Below, one piece after another: positions 56,666 to 64,000 of a stretch of DNA of 64,000 nt. The notes beneath the pieces are model-generated. The model was not told the origin of the DNA, ran no database searches, and saw nothing but the letters and a program-made list of their open reading frames with translations. A program made the position numbers and the translations under genes. This DNA comes from Reichenbachiella carrageenanivorans (GTDB lineage Bacteria; Bacteroidota; Bacteroidia; Cytophagales; Cyclobacteriaceae): positions 2,048,001 through 2,112,000 of the forward strand of contig NZ_CP106735.1 of assembly GCF_025639805.1 (NCBI RefSeq), written 5' to 3'. Every line of letters begins with the position of its first letter. The first letter of the stretch is position 1.

Positions 56666-58320
56666 TGACAACCCTAAATATCATGATTATGAAAAATAGA
56701 GGAATAATATTAGCTCTTTTTGCGCTAACCTTCATATTAGGGTGTGCAGAGGACGAGTATGTAGCACCTACCAAAGTGGTAGATGTGTCTTGGTATACCA
56801 GTATACACCCGGGTACACCATACAGCATAGATGTAGATACCTATATCGCTTTTATGGATTTGTCACAGAATGAATTGAGTCATAAGTGGGTCATCGAAGA
56901 AGGAAATCATTTTCTGAAAAATGGTTTTAGTAATAACGATACCCTGGCACATTTCATAGATGAAACTGCTGGTCTGGAAACAGATGAAAAAACAATCAAT
57001 GTTTTGTTTGCCAAAACTGGCTTAAATACAGTAAGGCTTTATAACACCTTTAGTGAGCCAGTTACCTACCCAGGTACAGTTCCTTTAGAGGCTTATCAAG
57101 AAACAGACGTATGGGTGATAGATACTACGATGGTAGTAGATGTATATGGTGACCTAGAACCTGCTTTCAAAGTTTTTCAAAACGGAACGGAGATTCTAAA
57201 CATACCTAGTGACAGTATAACCTCTACAGAAAACATAGCGGATTGGCCTGTTATCGATGTAGAAGTCAATACGACACTGACGTTTGTAGATATGACAACT
57301 CAGGACAGACCAAATGGAAGATCTTGGGAGATAGCGGGTACTCCTGCTACGTCTGGCGATTCGGTAGCTGTCATTAGCTTTTTGCAGTATGGCACTACGG
57401 CCAACTTGGGTAGGTTTACTTCTACTAGAGGAGGTGATCGACCTACCAAGAGCAGGTCGAAGATTATTCCTTTGAAAGTAAGAGTAGTGTCTTCTGCAGC
57501 TCCCTTCGAATTGATCGGTGAAGCTAGCGAACTGGAAGATGAAGTGATTACATTTCAAGTGGCAGGTGTCATAGATGACAATACACTAGCTGGACAAACG
57601 GCTAATTTTACCGTTCATGTGACCAATGCAGATGCAGCTTTTGATGCCGATATACCCGTACAGTCTTTGGCGGTCAACTCGGAAGATGGTTCAATGTTAG
57701 AATTGACCCTGAGTCAGCCAATATACAATTCTGATGTCATTACAGTGAGTTATGCAGGAGGTTCGATTAAGTCTACTGATGCTCGTGATCTGCAGGATTT
57801 TAGTACAGCAGCAGTAGAGACCTATAAGGCGCCTAATGTACTTACTGATTCGGATAGATATGGGTTCGAAACCTATGTAGACACAAACGGTAACGCTAAA
57901 GGTTGGTGGTCGCAGCACCCTCAGTGGCAAAGGTCTGGCGACCAGGCAGCAACTGGAGACTTCTCTATGTCATGGAGTACAGATGATTATGCTGCTGTGC
58001 CTAATGCTACTACTACCCATGGAGATGGAGATATGACACTCCCTGCAGATGTGTACACGATGTCTATCAAAGTGTGGATAGACCCTGCATCAGGTATCGA
58101 AGGTGTACGTACAAACTTAACGCCTTGGCAGTTGATCGAATGGGATTTTACTGGAATAGCCAAAGGCAGTTGGGTCACTTTGTCTCAGACCATTACTACC
58201 GCGGCAGTTACTACCAAAATGGTGCTGCAATACAATAAAGCCGACTCTCCAGCACTGACTGGGGCTCAGAAGTTCTATGTAGATGACATCTCTTTTGTGC
58301 CATTAGAACTAAGACCTTAA
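56665..58320 (+). CDS. SusE/F-position surface glycan-binding lipoprotein
   Basis: 551 residues from 56665; the ATG at 56689 (MKNRGIILALFALTFILGCAED) gives a textbook lipoprotein signal and may be the true start. After the lipid Cys come PKD/Ig-like stretches (SWYTSIHPGTPYSIDVDTYIAFMDLSQNELSHKWVIEEGN) and a region (LELTLSQPIYNSDVITVSYAGGSIKSTDARDLQDFS) typical of surface glycan-binding proteins. The last ~150 residues (GFETYVDTNGNAKGWWSQHPQWQRSGDQAATGDFSMSW..., KFYVDDISFVPLELRP) resemble a carbohydrate-binding jelly roll with exposed Trp residues. No catalytic motif. It follows SusD with a one-base overlap and precedes a strong hairpin. Confidence 0.85.
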   Translation: MTTLNIMIMKNRGIILALFALTFILGCAEDEYVAPTKVVDVSWYTSIHPGTPYSIDVDTYIAFMDLSQNELSHKWVIEEGNHFLKNGFSNNDTLAHFIDETAGLETDEKTINVLFAKTGLNTVRLYNTFSEPVTYPGTVPLEAYQETDVWVIDTTMVVDVYGDLEPAFKVFQNGTEILNIPSDSITSTENIADWPVIDVEVNTTLTFVDMTTQDRPNGRSWEIAGTPATSGDSVAVISFLQYGTTANLGRFTSTRGGDRPTKSRSKIIPLKVRVVSSAAPFELIGEASELEDEVITFQVAGVIDDNTLAGQTANFTVHVTNADAAFDADIPVQSLAVNSEDGSMLELTLSQPIYNSDVITVSYAGGSIKSTDARDLQDFSTAAVETYKAPNVLTDSDRYGFETYVDTNGNAKGWWSQHPQWQRSGDQAATGDFSMSWSTDDYAAVPNATTTHGDGDMTLPADVYTMSIKVWIDPASGIEGVRTNLTPWQLIEWDFTGIAKGSWVTLSQTITTAAVTTKMVLQYNKADSPALTGAQKFYVDDISFVPLELRP

Positions 58321-58340
58321 TTCTTATTTGAATCAATAGA

Positions 58341-58372
58341 CCACTCATTGGTTTTTCTAAACCAATGAGTGG
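58341..58372 (+). other. Perfect 14-bp hairpin after the SusCD unit
   Basis: CCACTCATTGGTTT pairs perfectly with AAACCAATGAGTGG around the 4-nt loop TTCT. No T-run follows (GCTACATAAAA), so it is not a standard terminator; it may protect the 3' end of the SusCDE message or mark a processing site before the small lipoprotein gene. Confidence 0.75.
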
Positions 58373-58392
58373 CTACATAAAATATACTGATT

Positions 58393-58836
58393 ATGAAAAA
58401 TTTATTATTCGCATTAGGTCTGCTTGCAGTCGTGGCAAGCAGTTGTGACGAAAAAGTGTGGCCCATGTCTGAATTGGAACTGGTGCCTGTCTACTCTGTG
58501 ACCGAAATAGTAGGTACAGACGCTCCATTTGCATTGGAGGTGTACAAAGAGAAAAGCCTCGCGATTACTTTCGTAAAACAAGATTTGCTAGAAAGCACGG
58601 AGACTTACGACTATATAGATGCCTCTGATGAGGTAAACTATGGGTTTACTTTTTCTGCCAAAGAAGAAATCTTGCTAGAAGACTCTACCACTACTATACA
58701 TACACTGGACTATGAAATAAGTGCAGACAAAGCTACTGGGGTAGGCTCGATGACGATCACTACTACAGAAGAAGATGCCACAGTGACTACGCTAGTATAT
58801 ACCGCAGAGGTGGCGGAAGAGGAACGTTACAACTAA
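58393..58836 (+). CDS. Small hypothetical lipoprotein
   Basis: 147 residues with a lipoprotein signal (MKNLLFALGLLAVVASSC, Cys18). The mature chain is acidic and beta-rich (SVTEIVGTDAPFALEVYKEKSLAITFVKQDL, NYGFTFSAKEEILLEDSTTTIHTLDYEISADKATGVGSMTITTTEEDATVTTLVYTAEVAEEE), with many Thr/Glu and no catalytic motif. I do not recognise the family. It sits between the surface glycan-binding lipoprotein and a sulfatase, is followed by a clear terminator, and is therefore probably the last gene of the SusCD unit. A surface-exposed accessory binding role is a guess. Confidence 0.7.
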   Translation: MKNLLFALGLLAVVASSCDEKVWPMSELELVPVYSVTEIVGTDAPFALEVYKEKSLAITFVKQDLLESTETYDYIDASDEVNYGFTFSAKEEILLEDSTTTIHTLDYEISADKATGVGSMTITTTEEDATVTTLVYTAEVAEEERYN

Positions 58837-58853
58837 TTGAAAATTTAATGAAG

Positions 58854-58895
58854 AAAGCAAACGGCTATATACTTCTATAGCTGTTTGCTTTTTTT
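58854..58895 (+). terminator. Intrinsic terminator after the small lipoprotein
   Basis: AAAGCAAACGGCTAT pairs with ATAGCTGTTTGCTTT (one G-T) around an 8-nt loop, then a T-run. It ends just upstream of the third sulfatase gene, which probably has its own promoter or relies on read-through. Confidence 0.88.
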
Positions 58896-58915
58896 ATTTC
58901 TTACCTACGGATACG

Positions 58916-60388
58916 ATGAACGTAAAGCAAAAAAAGAGAATAGTGATACAAAAATTAAGTATGGCATTGGTGCTGGTATGGATGGCAACAGGCTGTACCA
59001 CTCCTGCAGCAGAGCAAGCCACAGAGCGCAAACCCAACATTGTCTACATCTTGGCAGACGATCTGGGTTATGGAGATTTGAGCTGCTATGGTCAGCAAAA
59101 ATATGAAACACCCCATATAGATGCACTAGCTGCAAGAGGGATGAAGTTTACACAGCACTACTCTGGATCGGCGGTTTGTGCGCCTTCAAGATCTTCCTTA
59201 CTCACTGGCGAGCACACCGGCCATACACCTATTCGCGGCAATCAAGAGATAGGAGAAGAAGGACAGGTGCCTTTGCCTGCTGAAGCCTACACCATAGCCG
59301 AAATGCTGAAAGAGGCCGGGTACAAAACGGGAGCGTTTGGCAAGTGGGGACTAGGCTTTGTAGGTACGGAGGGAGACCCTAATAAGCAAGGGTTCGACGA
59401 GTTTTATGGTTACAATTGCCAAAGAATGGCACATCGTTACTATCCGGCATATCTCTGGCACAATCAACAAAAAGTGACTTTGGAGGGCAATGACTGGACA
59501 AATAAGGAAGTGTATGCGCCAGAAAAAATACAAGACGCCACTTTGCAGTTTATCGAAGATAATAAAGACGAGCCCTTTTTTGCTTATGTACCATTGGTGT
59601 TGCCTCATGCCGAACTGATATCACCCAAAGATTCTATATTTGATACCTTCAAAGGCAAATATGTTGAAGACAAACCGTTTGAGCTGCCTCACAATTATTT
59701 GTCCGACTATGGACCCGATATCGAGTTGCACAAGTATTGTTCGCAAGAAGCCCCTCATGCTGTGTATGCCACGATGGTGACACGCATCGACAATTATGTA
59801 GCTCAGATTGTAGACAAACTAGAAGCAGAAGGTATTGCAGACAATACGGTCGTTATTTTCACGAGCGACAATGGCCCAGCTATAGAAGGCGGTGCAGACC
59901 CAGATTTTTTTAATGGCAATGGAGGCCTTAGAGGATACAAACGTGATCTATACGAAGGAGGCATTCGAGCACCTTTTATCGTAGTTTGGCCTGGAAAGGT
60001 GAAGCCCGCATCAATGAGTGAACATGTGTCTACCTTTTGGGACATGATGCCCACTTTTGCTGATATAGCAGGTGTAGATTTGAAAGCGTCTACTGATGGC
60101 TTATCGATGTTGCCTACTATACTAGGTGCAGGTGAGCAAGCCCAGCACAACCATTTGTACTGGGAGTTTAATGTGAGAGGTGGACGCAAGGCCGTTCGAA
60201 AGGGGGATTGGAAAGCCGTGGCTTATAATATGAAGAAAAACGGGTATGACAATATTGAACTCTATAATATCAAAGAGGACGAATCAGAGCAAAACAACGT
60301 GGCAGATAGTCATCCAGAATTGGTAGCAGAGCTCAAGCAAATCATGATAGATGAGCATCAGGATTCTCAGCTTTTTCCTTTTCAATAA
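58916..60388 (+). CDS. S1-family sulfatase lipoprotein, third in the locus
   Basis: 490 residues. Lipobox ATGC (Cys27) after a long positively charged n-region. Motifs: NIVYILADDLGYGDLSCYGQQKYETPHIDALAARG, AVCAPSRSSLLTG with formylglycine Cys88, HTGHTPIRGNQE, AYTIAEMLKEAGYKTGAFGKWGLGF, VIFTSDNGPAIEGGADPDFFNGNGGLRGYKRDLYEGGIRAPFIVVWPGKVKP, and GGRKAVRKGDWKAVAYN near the C-terminus. The motif NGGLRGYKRDLYEGGIR is shared with the sulfatase at 35136, while the one at 33760 lacks this version. Likely outer-membrane or periplasmic desulfation of the PUL glycan; the sulfate position is not predictable. Confidence 0.94.
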   Translation: MNVKQKKRIVIQKLSMALVLVWMATGCTTPAAEQATERKPNIVYILADDLGYGDLSCYGQQKYETPHIDALAARGMKFTQHYSGSAVCAPSRSSLLTGEHTGHTPIRGNQEIGEEGQVPLPAEAYTIAEMLKEAGYKTGAFGKWGLGFVGTEGDPNKQGFDEFYGYNCQRMAHRYYPAYLWHNQQKVTLEGNDWTNKEVYAPEKIQDATLQFIEDNKDEPFFAYVPLVLPHAELISPKDSIFDTFKGKYVEDKPFELPHNYLSDYGPDIELHKYCSQEAPHAVYATMVTRIDNYVAQIVDKLEAEGIADNTVVIFTSDNGPAIEGGADPDFFNGNGGLRGYKRDLYEGGIRAPFIVVWPGKVKPASMSEHVSTFWDMMPTFADIAGVDLKASTDGLSMLPTILGAGEQAQHNHLYWEFNVRGGRKAVRKGDWKAVAYNMKKNGYDNIELYNIKEDESEQNNVADSHPELVAELKQIMIDEHQDSQLFPFQ

Positions 60389-60402
60389 AAAAACAAATTT
60401 TG

Positions 60403-60498
60403 AAAAAGGGACTGTCTAAAAAAAGTCATATAAGCAATTAGGCTGAATGTTCAATAGATATTTTTGGATAAATAGGATTTTTGAGATAGTCCCTTTTT
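60403..60498. repeat. Inverted-repeat element / bidirectional terminator
   Basis: AAAAAGGGACTGTCT (60403-60417) and AGATAGTCCCTTTTT (60484-60498) form a 15-bp stem with one G-T around 66 nt. The GGGACTGTCT end resembles terminal inverted repeats of some insertion sequences and also common terminators. It lies between convergent gene ends, so termination in both directions is plausible; a small MITE-like remnant is the alternative. Confidence 0.55.
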
Positions 60499-60544
60499 TA
60501 TGAAAATAAAACCTAAAGGAGATTTAAGACTCTAAATTTTTCAG

Positions 60545-63500
60545 CTAAGATTTTACAAATCGTTGAGTAGATTCCGTTTGATCGTAGATCACACGGATGA
60601 AATACATGCCCTGATTATATGGAGCAATATCGATAAAAAAGCTGTTGAGCCCTGCAGTTGTACCTGTATATATATCTTCATAGAGTATCGCACCCGTAGC
60701 ATCAAGCAATAGGATCTGCACAGGGCCTTTGGCAGGTAGTATCATGTTGAGTCGAATGTTCGATGCGTTATGGCCTGCTGGGTTTGGGTATGCATTTTCC
60801 ACGACTAGCTCTTGAGCAAAATCGATACACCCTTCATTGTTTTGGATATTTATATCTTCAAACTCTTCATCTAAATCTTCTACTGTGATACAGGTATAGC
60901 CAATGTTGTTGGCTGTACTGGCAAACGAAAAGTTGAGTGGATAGGTGATGATTTGATTTCTAAGCAAAGTCCCTTCATAACTTTCGTAAATGGACGACTG
61001 ATTGTCTAAATCGATTCGGATATCAAAGCCATTAAGGGTGACATTCCCACTATTTTTTACGGTAAGTGTCAGGTTGGTTTTGCCATTTTGCTCTTCGGTG
61101 GTGATTTGTACTAGTTCCAAATCTAAGATAGGTTCAGCTACGGTAATAGGTATGGTCAAGGTGTCACTGCAGCCTTCTGTCGTACTAGAAATTAGTGAGG
61201 CGTTATAATCACCAAGGGTAAGGTAGGTGTGTTGTGGGTTGATTTCGGTACTGGTGACAGGGGTAGTGTCTTCGAAGGTCCACAAGTAGCTATCGGCATC
61301 GTTGGATTGGTTGGTGAAATCGATTGTAAGTGGGGCAGAGCCAATGTCTGTACTGGCGATGAAATTGGCTGTAGGAGAGGCGTAGATCGTTACCGTTTTT
61401 TGGACGATTCCTTCGCAACCGATATCATCTATGGCTGTTAGGCTTACTTCATAATTGCCAGCAGTTTCGAAATTAATTAATGCAGGATTGCTATTGCCAG
61501 TACTTTCTTCTCCGAATGTCCAGTTGTAAGCCACTACGTTGGTTGTTGCCGAAGTAGAAGCATCTTCGAAAACCGTAAACTCATTGTCGCAGTTGTTGTC
61601 TACTGTAAAATTAGCCGCTGGCAGATCATGAATTGTAAAACCTTGGCTCACAGTACTAGTACACAAGTTGCTTGGAGTGACAGTGAGTGTGGCGGTGTAG
61701 TCTCCAGGTGTGCTGTAGACAGCTATAGGGTTTTGGGTATTCGGTAAAATGTCTCCATTGATATTCCAATACCAAGTATTAATCGGATTTTCAACTTCTG
61801 TTTCGGTCTGATCTATAAACTGAGTAGCCGCATCTAGACAGCCAAGGTCTATACTGAAAGCAGCCATTGGAGATAGTTTCACGTTTACATTTTGGGAGAC
61901 TGTGTCTTTGCAGCCGAAGGTACTTTCAATTCTAAGTTCGACGGGATAAATGCCTTTTTGATCGAAAGTGAAAATGGGATCTTCTTCTGCAGAGGTACCC
62001 AACCCACCAAAATCCCAATGGTAATTTTCAATGTTGGCAAAAGCCCCACTAGTAGACTCATTTACAAACTGAACTGGCGCTTCTTCGCAAGGAGGCCCAT
62101 AGGCGAAATTAGCTACAGGTTTGTCATCGATCGTTAGGGGTAGCACGAGTTCATTGCTACAGCCTAGGTTGTTGGCGACGGTAAGGGATACCTCATAGTT
62201 GCCGGAAGCGGTATATTTATGTGTAGGGCTGGTTAGGCCTCCAGAGGCAAAGCTATCCCCATCTCCGTATATCCAGGTTTCTCCAGTGATACCTGATCCA
62301 GAGGTGAGGTTGGTAAATTGAGTAACATCGCCCAAGCACTTGTCTTGGATGGAAAAGTCAATATTGGGGCCAGCGATCAAGTCGATGTCTGGTTCGGCGC
62401 TCGACGTAGCGCAGCCGGGTATACTGGCGGTGAGTGTCACGGTCTTGCTGCCGTCGGTGTCGAAGGTGAAGGCGCCGTCTTTGTCAGAGCTGCTGCCTTC
62501 GCCGTTGTAGTCCCAGGCGTAGGTCAAAGTGGCTCCGACGTAAGCCGTTTCGTCAAAATCGTTGGTAAAGGTAAGTTCGGCTCCCGTACAGATCGGCGCC
62601 ACCGGAGGGGTGAAAGTAGGCGTCACAGGCTCTGGGTAGATGGATATGGTGTCTTGCACCAAGTTGGAGCAGGTGCCGTCGTTGACAGTTAAAACCACTA
62701 CGCTATCACCTACTTGAGAAAAAGTATGAGTTGGGCTTATGGCTGTACTGCCGATAGTAGTCCCGCCGTTAAAGCTCCACTCATAAGTCAACCCACCTCC
62801 GTCGATGGGCGTGAAGGTATTGGATTGCCCGATGCATTCGTTGGAAGAAGTGGTGAAGGAAATGGCGGGAGCGGTGTTATTTGAAATGATTGTTGATTGG
62901 GTTGAGATATATGGTATTTCGTCTGTATCATAAACAGAGAGACTTACTTTGTTTGAAAAGCCACCTGATTCAAAATATATCTTCTCTTCAGGTAGAAATG
63001 AAATGGATGTTTGAATATTGGATTCGCACACATTATCGAAATCTATATTGTATAGTCGTCCTTGAAAATTAGCCATTAATAAGTCCCATTTACTTCCGTT
63101 TTTAACTAAGTCCACACCAAAATCTCGGCTACTCGACATAAAATTGCCTAAATCTATAGCTGTTGGTGAATCATTTAAAGTACTGAAATCAAACCTATAA
63201 AGCGGGCCATTTCTTGATGTAACAAAGCCTTGGTAGCCAGTTCCGTCAGTATCAATGCTTAGGCCAAGGGGATCGTTTAGCGAAAACCCAATGTGAGAAC
63301 TTACATCTGTAATTACTGGGGTATTAGAGATTTGATCTCCAAAATCTAACTTGAATAATGTAGCTTGGCTTCTAGCTACCAGAAAGCCAACCCAATGGTC
63401 GCATTCTTTTACAATATCAATGGCAGTACCTGAATTGATGCCTGCAAAGGAGAATTCGCTAAAGGTAAATGTTTCATTAATTGAATTGCCAAAATCGATT

Positions 63501-64000
63501 AAGACTACATTTGAAGAGCTAGCATTTACAATAAATGCATAGAATTGATTGTTTTCACGTACTATTTTGACTGCAGTAGGGACGTTGAGAGTCATTCCAC
63601 TAGAAATTTCAACTATGTTTGGAGTATTGAGTAATGAGTTGCCAAAGCTGAGTAAATAGATTTCTGAACTTGTATCGCCTGTTATGATGGCGTGCCAACC
63701 TATTCCATCCCAAAAGACATCTATGCCAGTTGGAGAGTTGAGTAAGTTTGAAAATGATCCGAGATTTTCCACTAAAGGGCTGCTCCCTATGGATGTTCCA
63801 AAATTTATTCTAACAAGAGAATTGTTTGATCGAGCTGGGACAAATGCTATTATATTTCCATTATCTATTTCGGCGTCCACATCATAGCAACTTGATAAGC
63901 TTCCTGTGGTAATTAGATAAGAAGAGGGAACATTTTTTAAATCATCATTTGCACAGAAATCCCAAGAGTAGCTTGTGGCAAGAGTTGAGTTGTTTTCTAT
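60545..64000 (-). CDS. Giant PKD-repeat surface protein with CARDB and T9SS domains, N-terminus beyond window
   Basis: The frame is open from the stop at 60545 to the right edge (1151 codons seen); reading from a GTG at 63880 would drop 40 in-frame, protein-like codons including SYSWDFCANDD, so the gene is partial. The visible N-terminal ~300 residues contain about six ~45-residue repeats of propeller type (LVRINFGTSIGSSPLVENLGSF, LYRFDFSTLNDSPTAIDLGNF). Then come about seven to eight PKD domains (YEWSFNGGTT...SPTHTFSQVGDSVVVLTV, YHWDFGGLG...FDQKGIYPVEL, YNWTFGEESTGNSNPALINFETAGNYEVSLTA). A CARDB-like domain (LTLTVKNSGNVTLNGFDIRIDLDN) and a type A T9SS sorting domain (AYPNPAGHNASNIRL, GMYFIRVIYDQTE) end the protein. 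Probably a secreted adhesin or surface scaffold. Confidence 0.85.
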   Translation of the reverse strand: MENNSTLATSYSWDFCANDDLKNVPSSYLITTGSLSSCYDVDAEIDNGNIIAFVPARSNNSLVRINFGTSIGSSPLVENLGSFSNLLNSPTGIDVFWDGIGWHAIITGDTSSEIYLLSFGNSLLNTPNIVEISSGMTLNVPTAVKIVRENNQFYAFIVNASSSNVVLIDFGNSINETFTFSEFSFAGINSGTAIDIVKECDHWVGFLVARSQATLFKLDFGDQISNTPVITDVSSHIGFSLNDPLGLSIDTDGTGYQGFVTSRNGPLYRFDFSTLNDSPTAIDLGNFMSSSRDFGVDLVKNGSKWDLLMANFQGRLYNIDFDNVCESNIQTSISFLPEEKIYFESGGFSNKVSLSVYDTDEIPYISTQSTIISNNTAPAISFTTSSNECIGQSNTFTPIDGGGLTYEWSFNGGTTIGSTAISPTHTFSQVGDSVVVLTVNDGTCSNLVQDTISIYPEPVTPTFTPPVAPICTGAELTFTNDFDETAYVGATLTYAWDYNGEGSSSDKDGAFTFDTDGSKTVTLTASIPGCATSSAEPDIDLIAGPNIDFSIQDKCLGDVTQFTNLTSGSGITGETWIYGDGDSFASGGLTSPTHKYTASGNYEVSLTVANNLGCSNELVLPLTIDDKPVANFAYGPPCEEAPVQFVNESTSGAFANIENYHWDFGGLGTSAEEDPIFTFDQKGIYPVELRIESTFGCKDTVSQNVNVKLSPMAAFSIDLGCLDAATQFIDQTETEVENPINTWYWNINGDILPNTQNPIAVYSTPGDYTATLTVTPSNLCTSTVSQGFTIHDLPAANFTVDNNCDNEFTVFEDASTSATTNVVAYNWTFGEESTGNSNPALINFETAGNYEVSLTAIDDIGCEGIVQKTVTIYASPTANFIASTDIGSAPLTIDFTNQSNDADSYLWTFEDTTPVTSTEINPQHTYLTLGDYNASLISSTTEGCSDTLTIPITVAEPILDLELVQITTEEQNGKTNLTLTVKNSGNVTLNGFDIRIDLDNQSSIYESYEGTLLRNQIITYPLNFSFASTANNIGYTCITVEDLDEEFEDINIQNNEGCIDFAQELVVENAYPNPAGHNASNIRLNMILPAKGPVQILLLDATGAILYEDIYTGTTAGLNSFFIDIAPYNQGMYFIRVIYDQTESTQRFVKS

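Noticed and set aside
1..64000. CRISPR array, tRNA/rRNA genes, intact insertion sequence or prophage
   Set aside because: No regularly spaced repeats, cloverleaf-like segments, transposase motifs or phage structural genes were found on reading the window.

Overview
The window looks like a chromosome segment of a marine, polysaccharide-degrading member of the Bacteroidota, probably order Cytophagales. The support is a SusC/SusD pair, a one-protein hybrid two-component regulator, type IX secretion (T9SS) C-terminal sorting domains, lipoprotein signals, weak Shine-Dalgarno signals, and promoter-like TAnnTTTG boxes. Naming a genus from the sequence alone would be a guess. No rRNA, tRNA, CRISPR array, intact insertion sequence or phage gene is visible.

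Region 1 (1-6.2 kb) holds housekeeping genes: the 5' part of an outer-membrane protein gene running off the left edge, an AI-2E/PerM-type permease, nadA-nadB for de novo NAD synthesis, and an M61-type lipoprotein peptidase. Region 2 (6.2-11.7 kb, minus strand) is a probable heme/iron uptake operon: TonB-dependent receptor, HmuY-like lipoprotein, DoxX protein, DUF6607-type protein and a small cysteine protein. A perfect 17-bp 7-1-7 palindrome of Fur-family type lies just upstream of the receptor. Region 3 (11.9-17.1 kb) is a TetR-ABC-HlyD-TolC export operon. A 21-bp palindrome abuts the start codons of both the regulator and the ABC gene. Region 4 (17.1-18.5 kb) has a LuxR-type regulator with a degenerate receiver, preceded by two more Fur-like boxes, and a CheY-like single-domain regulator. 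A structured intergenic element follows.

Region 5 (18.6-60.4 kb) is a large polysaccharide utilization locus (PUL). It has a secreted beta-helix/beta-trefoil T9SS protein (opposite strand), an HTCS sensor-regulator, a GH42-like clan-A hydrolase, a Tat-exported FAD oxidoreductase coupled to an FMN-binding-like protein, a GH27 and a GH110 alpha-galactosidase, a GH43-like enzyme, three GH2 enzymes, three S1 sulfatases, a Tat-exported PhoD-like phosphoesterase, a second TonB-type barrel, SusC, SusD, a surface glycan-binding lipoprotein and a small lipoprotein. The content points to a sulfated galactan with alpha- and beta-linked galactose. No recognisable 3,6-anhydrogalactosidase (GH117/127/129) or GH16/82/86-type endo-galactanase is in the window, so a lambda-carrageenan-like or other non-anhydro galactan fits better than agar or kappa-carrageenan. 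Region 6 (60.5-64 kb) is the 3' part of a giant PKD-repeat T9SS adhesin/surface protein running off the right edge.

Inferred PUL workflow: the HTCS senses an oligosaccharide; surface and periplasmic sulfatases, alpha-galactosidases and GH2/GH42-like beta-galactosidases trim it; SusCD with the surface glycan-binding protein imports oligomers. The redox pair (FAD enzyme plus putatively flavinylated partner) is the least expected part and the best candidate for an undescribed function: oxidative processing of the glycan or its sugars outside the cytoplasm.
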